Positions 5,411 through 10,909 of a DNA stretch of 10,909 bases are shown one piece after another (within the stretch, counting starts at the first letter, position 1; each line of letters begins with the position of its first letter). This DNA is from JBHIET01 sp046760785. GTDB lineage: Bacteria; Chloroflexota; Anaerolineae; B4-G1. The DNA is taken from assembly GCA_046760785.1 (NCBI GenBank), contig JBHIET010000096.1, forward strand, positions 1-10,909, read 5' to 3'. The translations under genes were made by a program, and so were the position numbers. The notes under the pieces were generated by a model. That model was not told the origin of the DNA, did no database searches, and saw only the letters and a list, made by a program, of their open reading frames with translations.

Positions 5411-7990
5411 GAAGGTTTGATGGAAAAGCGTAAAACCTGGATCGTTCTAACTGCTGTGCTGCTTTTGCTGGTCGGGGGCGGGTATGCTGCTTACAACCGC
5501 TACTTTGCCCTGGCCGAGGAGCCGCAGAAGCCTGCGCTGCAGATGGCGACGGTGACCCGAGGGGACATTATTATCACAACCGACGGCAGCGGCGAGCTTG
5601 TACCGGCAGCCGAGTTGGTATTGACCTTCCACACCAGCGGCGTGCTGGACGAGCTGCCGGTAGAGGTTGGCGACCAGGTGCGGGAGGACGACCTCCTGGC
5701 CCGGCTGGAGACGGATAAACTGGAGCGGGCAGTGGTCGAGGCAGATATTGAAGTGCAGTTGGCCCGACTTGAGTTAGCCGAGGTCCGTGAGGGGCCGAGT
5801 GAGGCCGAGTTGGCCGATGCCAGGGCCGCCCTGCGGGACGCCCAGGCCGAGTTGGAACTGGCACAGGACGCCTACCAGCGCACCTTCGACTCCAGCCTCG
5901 ATGACAGGGCGGAGTATCAGAAACTTTTGTACGACTGGTACGTCGGCTACTACCAGAGGAGGAAGGCCGAGTTCGAAGCGGGGGACATCAGCCAGAGCGA
6001 GCACGACCACGCGATGAACGCCATGATTTCGGCGCAGGGGCGGTGGCAAGATGCCGTCAACGATGCGCTTGCCGAGGAGGCCCAGGCCGCGAACCGGGTG
6101 GCCCAGGCCCAGAACGTGGTCTACCAGGCATGGGAGAATTTGCAGCTTCTAGAGAGTGGACCCCTCACCGATACCTTAGTACGGGCCGAGTTGGACGTGG
6201 ATCAGGCATTGCTGGCGCGTGAAGAAGCGCTCGCCGACCTGGGAGCGTCACAGCTCTATGCACCTTTCGACGGCGTAGTGATGGACATCGCGGCGGAGGT
6301 AGGTGATCAGGTGGGCACCAACACTCCCATCCTCACTCTGGCCGACCTATCAGAGCCACTGCTGCGTTTCTGGGTGGAGGAAGCGGATATGAGCAGCGTA
6401 GCGCCAGGCAACCCGGTGAACATTGTCTTCGAAGCCTTGCCTGACGATACCTTCACCGGGGAGATCGTCCGCGTGGACCCGGTGCTGGTGACGGTGGATG
6501 GCACGCCGGCCGTTCAGGCCTGGGCACGTCTGGACCCCAGTGCTCAAGAAACCAATCTTCTCTCCGGGATGACGGCCGAGGTCGAGGTCGTCGCTGCCGA
6601 AGCCAGAAACGTGCTGCTGGTGCCTGTGGAGGCGTTGCGGGAGCTGTCGCCAGGTCAGGAGCCACCCGAGCCGGGCATCGCCACCGCCCAGGCGCACCGG
6701 GGCGACCTGATCGTCTCTGTCAGCGGATCGGGCACATTGTTGCCGGCTTCGGAGATTGCTCTCGGCTTCCAGACCGGGGGCTACCTGGACGAGGTGTTGG
6801 TGGAAGTGGGGGAGCGAGTGCAAGAGGGTGAGGTGCTGGCCAGATTGGAGACGGATGACCTGGAATTGGCCGTGGCCGAGGCCGATATCAAAGCGCGTCA
6901 GGCTCAGCTCGACCTGGCCGATGCGCTCGAGGGGCCTAGCGATGCCGAGTTGGCAGATGCCAGAGCAAACCTGCAGAGCGCCCAAACCGCGTTGGCAGTC
7001 GCGTGGTACACCTACAGTTCCACGCTCAACTCTGACTTCGATTCTGCCGTGCGCAACCGCCTGATTGTGTTGCAGTGGTCCGTTGATCAAGTCTCGGAGC
7101 TTGAGGAAACCGACGCCAGCCAGGATGATCTGGAGGAGGCGTGGGACGAACGGGCCTTGGCAGAGTATCGGTTCAACGAGGGCCTGCACCAGGCGGAGAT
7201 GGAGGAGCTCGATGCCTGGAACCAGCTGGATCAGGCCCAGAACGGGGTCTACCAGGCGCAGGAGAAGCTGGAGCTTTTGCAGAGCGGCCCCACGACGGAC
7301 ACCATCATGCGGGCCCAACTGAAGGCAGACCAGGCGGCGCTGGCGCTCGAGGATGCGCGTGATGCTCTGGAAGCGGCACAACTACGCGCACCCTTCGACA
7401 GTACCGTGGTGGACGTCACGGCGATACCAGGCGAGTACGTCGGCACAGCCCCAATCATCACCCTGGCCGACCTGGAGGAGCCGGTGCTGCAATTCTGGGT
7501 GGAGGAGACGGACATGAGCGGTGTGGCAGTGGGCGATCGGGTGGAGATCATCTTTGAGGCTCTGCCCGACGACACGTTCACTGGCGAGGTTATCCGCATA
7601 GACCCGGCGCTGGTGACGGTGGACGGCACGCCGGCCGTCCAGGCCTGGGCGAGCGTGGATACTGTCTCCGATTCGGCCAAGCTCCTCGGCGGCATGAACG
7701 CCGAAGTCGAAGTCATCTCCGCCGAGTCCAAAGACACGCTGCTCGTGCCGCTGCAGGCACTGCGCGAGTTGGGGCCGGATCAGTATGCTGTCTTTGTGGT
7801 GCAAGCGGACGGCGAGATGGTGCTGCGCCCGGTCGAGGTGGGGTTGATGGATTTTGTCAACGCCGAAATCCTCTCCGGTCTGGGGCCTGGTGAGATCGTC
7901 AGCCTGGGCGAGGAGGAAAGCACGGAGACAGAAACGCCAGAGGAGATGGAGCCTCCCCGGAACCCCATGATGCGCATGTTCGGAGGATGA
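5408..7990 (+). CDS. Tandem-duplicated HlyD/MFP-type efflux adaptor (two modules in one chain)
   Basis: This is a membrane-anchored extracytoplasmic adaptor of 860 aa for the ATPase/permease downstream; ordinary adaptors are about 350-500 aa. One N-terminal membrane anchor (about 9-28) precedes two complete modules. Module A (about 46-412): RGD at 51-53, lipoyl half with GSGEL and LARLETDKLE, long coiled-coil hairpin (about 95-280), second lipoyl half (APFDGVV) and beta-barrel with FEALPDDTFTGE and LLVPVEALREL. A Pro-rich linker (PGQEPPEPG) leads to module B (about 425-792) with RGD, GSGTL, LARLETDDLE, hairpin, APFDSTVVD, FEALPDDTFTGE and LLVPLQALREL. A membrane-proximal strand set (about 794-833) follows only module B, then an acidic Pro/Met tail. 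By eye the first 64 residues are about 60% identical between modules and the barrels are more so, while the hairpin tips diverge strongly. The offset between modules is 375-380 codons. The reading frame is intact throughout. Confidence 0.93.
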   Translation: MEGLMEKRKTWIVLTAVLLLLVGGGYAAYNRYFALAEEPQKPALQMATVTRGDIIITTDGSGELVPAAELVLTFHTSGVLDELPVEVGDQVREDDLLARLETDKLERAVVEADIEVQLARLELAEVREGPSEAELADARAALRDAQAELELAQDAYQRTFDSSLDDRAEYQKLLYDWYVGYYQRRKAEFEAGDISQSEHDHAMNAMISAQGRWQDAVNDALAEEAQAANRVAQAQNVVYQAWENLQLLESGPLTDTLVRAELDVDQALLAREEALADLGASQLYAPFDGVVMDIAAEVGDQVGTNTPILTLADLSEPLLRFWVEEADMSSVAPGNPVNIVFEALPDDTFTGEIVRVDPVLVTVDGTPAVQAWARLDPSAQETNLLSGMTAEVEVVAAEARNVLLVPVEALRELSPGQEPPEPGIATAQAHRGDLIVSVSGSGTLLPASEIALGFQTGGYLDEVLVEVGERVQEGEVLARLETDDLELAVAEADIKARQAQLDLADALEGPSDAELADARANLQSAQTALAVAWYTYSSTLNSDFDSAVRNRLIVLQWSVDQVSELEETDASQDDLEEAWDERALAEYRFNEGLHQAEMEELDAWNQLDQAQNGVYQAQEKLELLQSGPTTDTIMRAQLKADQAALALEDARDALEAAQLRAPFDSTVVDVTAIPGEYVGTAPIITLADLEEPVLQFWVEETDMSGVAVGDRVEIIFEALPDDTFTGEVIRIDPALVTVDGTPAVQAWASVDTVSDSAKLLGGMNAEVEVISAESKDTLLVPLQALRELGPDQYAVFVVQADGEMVLRPVEVGLMDFVNAEILSGLGPGEIVSLGEEESTETETPEEMEPPRNPMMRMFGG

Positions 7991-8064
7991 TAAACGTATT
8001 GCATATTGTGTATTCCGTATTTCGTAAACAGGATACGCAATACGAAACATGCAAAAGGAACACT
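7991..8064. repeat. AT-rich palindromic spacer element (CGTATTGCGTA type)
   Basis: This 74-bp spacer is much more AT-rich than the flanking genes. CGTATTTCGTA (8016-8026) pairs with TACGCAATACG (8034-8044) at 10 of 11 positions around loop AACAGGA, and a further CGTATTGC lies at 7995-8002. It resembles the CGTATTGCGTAATACG-like repeats I associate with Chloroflexota spacers (inference). It separates adaptor and ATPase genes inside the operon, and stays in frame with an ATG at 7987 that overlaps the adaptor stop. Confidence 0.6.
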
Positions 8065-8787
8065 ATGACTGAACACCTGATCGAAATCACAGACTTGACC
8101 AAAGTCTATGGCGCTGGTGATGTGGCCATCCAGGCGCTGCGGGGCGTAAACGCAACGATCGAAAGAGGCGAGTTCGTCGCTGTGATGGGGCCTTCCGGTT
8201 CGGGCAAGTCCACGTTGATGAACATCCTGGGTTGCCTGGATCGCCCGACCAATGGCAGCTACGTACTGGACGGCGAGGACGTGAGCCGGTTGAGCAAGAA
8301 CAAACTGGCCGGCGTGCGGAACCGCAAGATCGGCTTTGTCTTCCAGTCGTACAACCTGCTGCCGAGGTTGACAGCGGCTAAGAACGTGATGCTGCCGCTG
8401 TTGTACAACGGTCAGGAGCATCTGACCGATGGGGAGTGTTACGCACGTGCCATCGTCGCGCTCGAGTCGGTGGGGCTGGGCGACCGCGTGCGTCACCGGC
8501 CCAACGAACTGTCGGGCGGGGAGCAACAGCGGGTGGCCATCGCCAGGGCGTTGGTCAACAACCCCTCCATCATCCTGACCGACGAGCCAACAGGCAACCT
8601 GGACACCCAGTCCAGCGAGGAGATTCTGGAGCTACTGCACCAACTGCATGACCAGGGTGCGACCATCGTCATGGTGACGCACGAGCCCGGTATCGCCGAC
8701 CACGCAGAGCGAGTGATCCATCTCCTGGATGGACAGATCGTCTCCGATAAGCTGAACGGGACGAGAAGGAAGAGAGGAAAAATATGA
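8065..8787 (+). CDS. MacB/LolD-type ABC transporter ATP-binding protein
   Basis: This is the cytoplasmic ATPase subunit (240 aa) of a MacB/LolD/FtsE-class ABC exporter, powering the permease that overlaps it by 4 bp. Motifs: Walker A GPSGSGKST (42-50), Q-loop Gln94 in VFQSYNLLP, signature LSGGEQ (149-154), Walker B IILTDE (169-174), D-loop GNLD (177-180) and H-loop His206. The N-terminal ITDLTKVYG and the LNI/CLDRPT segment after Walker A are typical of this class. I chose ATG 8065 because AGGA (8056-8059) lies 5 nt upstream and the protein then begins at the usual point. An in-frame ATG at 7987, overlapping the adaptor stop, would add 26 unrelated residues read from the palindromic spacer, and its GGAGG is only 1 nt away, so it is unlikely. 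All nucleotide-binding motifs are intact. Confidence 0.95.
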   Translation: MTEHLIEITDLTKVYGAGDVAIQALRGVNATIERGEFVAVMGPSGSGKSTLMNILGCLDRPTNGSYVLDGEDVSRLSKNKLAGVRNRKIGFVFQSYNLLPRLTAAKNVMLPLLYNGQEHLTDGECYARAIVALESVGLGDRVRHRPNELSGGEQQRVAIARALVNNPSIILTDEPTGNLDTQSSEEILELLHQLHDQGATIVMVTHEPGIADHAERVIHLLDGQIVSDKLNGTRRKRGKI

Positions 8788-10007
8788 GCCTGTGGTGGAC
8801 TTTCAAAGTGGCATGGGAGGGGCTGACGCTCAACAAGGCGCGCTCGTTCCTGACCACGCTGGGTGTCATCATCGGCGTGGGGGCCGTCATCGTGATGATG
8901 GCGGTCAGCGCAGGGGCTGAGGCCGAGATCGCCGACCAGATCAATGCGCTGGGTGCGAATCTGATCATGGCGATGCCTGCGTTCGGCCGGGGAGGATTCG
9001 GCCCCGGCGCGGGAAGGCCTCCCGGCTTTGATTACGAGGACATCGGCGCTATCGAGGAAAACGTGAACGGCGTCAGCGGCGTTTCGGCGGAACAATCCAC
9101 CACTCAGGACATCAAGGCCGGCTCGACGACGCTGGAGAGCATCTCGGTCGTCGGCACGACCGCCAGCTTTCCCGAGGTGCGTGAATATGCAGTGGCGGAG
9201 GGGCGTTTCCTGACCGAGGAGGACAACGACCGCACCAGCAAGGTGGTCGTGCTGGGGTACGACGTCGCCCAGGAGCTTTTCGGCGACCGGAGTGCTCTGG
9301 GGCAATCCATCAAGATCGGCTCGACCAAGTTCACCGTCGTCGGCGTGATGGCGGAAAAAGGTGTGGTGGGCAACACCGATTACGACGGTCGGGTCTACAT
9401 CCCCCTCACCGTGGTGTTCAAGAAATTCAGTAATGCACGATTTGGCGGCGATACCGTGCGCATCATCTACGTCTCTGCTGAGAGCAAAGAGATGATGGAC
9501 AGCGTGATGTCGCAGGTCACGGACCTGTTGATCCGGCGGCGCGAGGTGGACCCGATGTCCCCTGACTTCAGTTTGATGACCCAGGACAGCATCATTGATA
9601 TGCAGGCCTCAACGACCGAGACGTTCCGCAACCTGCTGGCCTGGGTGGCGGCGGTATCGCTGGTGGTGGGCGGCATCGGCATTATGAACATCATGCTGGT
9701 CAGCGTCACGGAGCGGACGCGGGAGATCGGGCTGCGGCAGGCGCTTGGGGCGCGCCCTCGCGACGTGCAGCTCCAGTTCCTGCTGGAGGCAGTGATGTTA
9801 AGCCTGATCGGTGGGCTGGTGGGGGTTCTGGCCGGCGTCGGGGGTTCCTATGCCTTCAACGAGTTGGGCACGATGCGCACTGCGTTGGTGCCGGTCTCTA
9901 TCCCGCTGGCTTTTGGCGCGGCGGCGGCGGTCGGTATCTTTTTCGGCTATTACCCGGCGACCAAAGCGGCGCAGTTGGACCCGATTGAGGCGCTGCGGCG
10001 GGAGTGA
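8784..10007 (+). CDS. MacB/FtsX-family ABC transporter permease
   Basis: This is the membrane subunit (407 aa) of the exporter. MacB-class permeases do not transport across the inner membrane by a classic channel; they couple ATP hydrolysis to movement of a periplasmic domain. Start ATG 8784 overlaps the ATPase stop (ATGA) and has GAGG (8774-8777) 6 nt upstream. Layout: N-terminal ARSFLTTLGVIIGVGAVIVM (TM1, about 20-42), extracytoplasmic MacB-type core domain (about 43-280) with a Gly/Pro-rich insertion near GRGGFGPGAGRPPG, then three TM segments at about 283-308, 336-358 and 374-394. Family motifs GIGIMNIMLVSVTERTREIG, RQALGARPRDV and the terminal DPIEALRRE are all present. The ATPase is a separate chain, unlike fused Gram-negative MacB. 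Substrate is unknown; peptides, antibiotics or lipoproteins are typical of the class. Confidence 0.95.
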   Translation: MSLWWTFKVAWEGLTLNKARSFLTTLGVIIGVGAVIVMMAVSAGAEAEIADQINALGANLIMAMPAFGRGGFGPGAGRPPGFDYEDIGAIEENVNGVSGVSAEQSTTQDIKAGSTTLESISVVGTTASFPEVREYAVAEGRFLTEEDNDRTSKVVVLGYDVAQELFGDRSALGQSIKIGSTKFTVVGVMAEKGVVGNTDYDGRVYIPLTVVFKKFSNARFGGDTVRIIYVSAESKEMMDSVMSQVTDLLIRRREVDPMSPDFSLMTQDSIIDMQASTTETFRNLLAWVAAVSLVVGGIGIMNIMLVSVTERTREIGLRQALGARPRDVQLQFLLEAVMLSLIGGLVGVLAGVGGSYAFNELGTMRTALVPVSIPLAFGAAAAVGIFFGYYPATKAAQLDPIEALRRE

Positions 10008-10053
10008 GCGAATGAGCGAATCAGCGGGTCAGCGAGTGAGCGAGTCAGCGAAT
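10006..10053. repeat. Six tandem copies of an 8-bp repeat (SAGCGRRT)
   Basis: Beginning at the permease stop codon, six consecutive octamers read GAGCGAAT, GAGCGAAT, CAGCGGGT, CAGCGAGT, GAGCGAGT and CAGCGAAT. They fill most of the spacer to the lipoprotein ribosome binding site. I associate AGCGAATC/AGCGAGTC runs with low-complexity spacers in Chloroflexota (recollection). No inverted symmetry is evident, so a hairpin function is unlikely; slippage-prone filler is most likely. Confidence 0.75.
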
Positions 10054-10072
10054 TCGGAAATGGAGGAAAATG

Positions 10073-10789
10073 ATGAAGAGTTGGTACGTTGGGTTAGTGT
10101 TGGTTTTGATGATTGGGGTGTTGGCCGGATGCGGCGGAGGGGAGGCTACGCCAGCGGCGGATGAGGGAGGCGGTGGGGCCTACAGTAGCGAGATCCTCGA
10201 TACGTCCTATCCCGATGCATTGAGCGCGGGCAATCAACTGGCGCTCGGCACGCTCAAGCTGGAGGAGACGGCGAAGGCCGTCACGCCCGAGCAGGCGGCG
10301 ACCTTGCTTCCGCTGTGGCAGGCGCTCCGGGGCGGCGTGACGGACCAGGCCGAGGTGGAGGCCGTCCTGAAGCAAATCGAGGGGACGATGACCCAGGAGC
10401 AATTGGCGGCCATCGCCGCGATGCAGCTCACGCAGGAGGATCTGCGAGCCTGGATGGAGGATCAAGGGCTGGGCCTGGGAGGTGGCTTCCCCGGTGCTGC
10501 TGACATGAGTGAGGAGGAGCGGGAGGCGGTGCGTGCGACACGCCAGGCGCAGTTCGGGGGTGAGGGGATGCCACCCGGCGGAGAGATGCCGCCGGAGATG
10601 TCCACGCGCCGGGCCGAGTTCTCTGACATGAGCGAGGAGGAACGGGAAGCGCTCCGCGCGACCATGGAGGCCGGTGGCAGTTTCCCCGGCGGGGCAGGTG
10701 AGGGCGGCAGGGGCGGCGCCGGCGGAAGGCAGTTCATCTTTCTGCTGAACCCGCTGATCGAGCTGTTGACCGAGCGGGCGGCGGAGTGA
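10073..10789 (+). CDS. Lipoprotein with helical Met/Glu-rich repeats, exporter-associated
   Basis: This is a predicted lipoprotein of 238 aa. The signal peptide ends in a lipobox LAGC with lipidated Cys20, followed by a Gly-rich tether, so it is anchored on the outer face of the membrane. GGAGG (10062-10066) is 6 nt before ATG 10073 and only 3 nt before the adjacent ATG 10070; either is possible. A helical region follows (TPEQAATLLPLWQALRGG, then MTQEQLAAIAAMQLTQEDL), reminiscent of the LTxxQ helices of Spy/CpxP/ZraP periplasmic proteins, though I cannot assign the family. The block DMSEEEREAxRAT occurs twice (from 144 and from 185), separated by a Gly/Pro/Met-rich stretch. The C-terminus has a hydrophobic run RQFIFLLNPLIELL. 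It is the last gene before a terminator, most likely co-transcribed with the exporter. Function is unknown; a chaperone-like or exporter-accessory role is inference. Confidence 0.87.
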   Translation: MKSWYVGLVLVLMIGVLAGCGGGEATPAADEGGGGAYSSEILDTSYPDALSAGNQLALGTLKLEETAKAVTPEQAATLLPLWQALRGGVTDQAEVEAVLKQIEGTMTQEQLAAIAAMQLTQEDLRAWMEDQGLGLGGGFPGAADMSEEEREAVRATRQAQFGGEGMPPGGEMPPEMSTRRAEFSDMSEEEREALRATMEAGGSFPGGAGEGGRGGAGGRQFIFLLNPLIELLTERAAE

Positions 10790-10802
10790 TCTGGCTCTAC
10801 GT

Positions 10803-10838
10803 AAAAGAGGCGGAGCATTGCGCTCCGTCTCTTTTCTT
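10803..10838 (+). terminator. Intrinsic terminator at end of exporter operon
   Basis: AAAAGAGGCGGAGC (10803-10816) pairs with GCTCCGTCTCTTTT (10822-10835) over 14 bp with one G-T wobble and loop ATTGC, followed by CTT. The A-run on the left arm would also give a T-run on the minus strand, so it may act in both directions. It lies 13 bp after the lipoprotein stop. Confidence 0.88.
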
Positions 10839-10909
10839 GGGGGAGTGAACGCGCCGGGCTAAGTACAGCAAGGCATAGATTCGTTCCGAGTTCCCCGTTC
10901 GCCACGCCG

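Noticed and set aside
6350..7381. Minus-strand open frame of 343 codons within the adaptor gene
   Set aside because: The composition (Gln/His/Leu-rich, no motif) is typical of antisense of G+C-rich codons, and the + strand encodes two clear HlyD modules there.
7987..8064. N-terminal extension of the ATPase from ATG 7987
   Set aside because: The ribosome binding site is only 1 nt from that ATG, the 26 residues come from a palindromic repeat, and ATG 8065 has a good site and the normal family start.
10840..10909. Gene or RNA in the last ~70 bases
   Set aside because: There is no ribosome binding site plus start, no tRNA-like fold and no clear repeat; nothing can be supported.
1..10909. CRISPR array, tRNA/rRNA, insertion sequence or attachment site
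   Set aside because: No regularly spaced long repeats, no cloverleaf or rRNA-like sequence, no transposase motifs and no terminal inverted repeats were seen.

Overview
The window is a G+C-rich bacterial segment in which every convincing gene lies on the + strand. The gene set and intergenic style resemble Chloroflexota (Anaerolineae and relatives): paired OmpR-type regulators and HAMP kinases, a MacB-type exporter, Gly-rich secreted proteins, and short low-complexity spacer repeats (CTACGCTCAGGA, CGTATTGCGTA and SAGCGRRT types). This taxonomic call is inference from pattern recognition; no rRNA or other marker gene is present.

Layout. 1-201: leader region with a degenerate repeat and possible promoter. 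202-2279: two-component system 1 (response regulator, then sensor kinase, 2 nt apart). 2280-2395: spacer with a possible promoter and a 5' leader hairpin. 2396-2953: small exported Gly-rich protein. 2954-3200: spacer with a strong hairpin, a possible 36-codon ORF, and three 11-bp-spaced repeats in front of a -10-like box. 3201-5359: two-component system 2, paralogous to system 1, with its regulator/kinase junction disrupted by a 133-bp insertion flanked by 43-bp imperfect direct repeats. 5358-5394: near-perfect terminator hairpin that starts in the kinase stop codon. 5408-10789: export operon made of an 860-aa adaptor containing two complete HlyD/MFP modules in tandem, an AT-rich palindromic spacer, a MacB/LolD-type ATPase, its FtsX/MacB-type permease (ATGA overlap), an 8-bp tandem repeat, and a lipoprotein. 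10803-10838: second terminator. The last ~70 bases hold nothing I can support.

How it may work together (inference): two membrane kinases with different extracytoplasmic sensor regions feed two OmpR-family regulators, which probably control the small exported protein and the adaptor/ATPase/permease/lipoprotein exporter. No TolC-like outer-membrane protein is present, as expected if the host is a monoderm Chloroflexota. The most unusual items are the double-module adaptor, the repeat-flanked insertion between regulator 2 and kinase 2, and the terminator that directly abuts the ribosome binding site of the adaptor gene.
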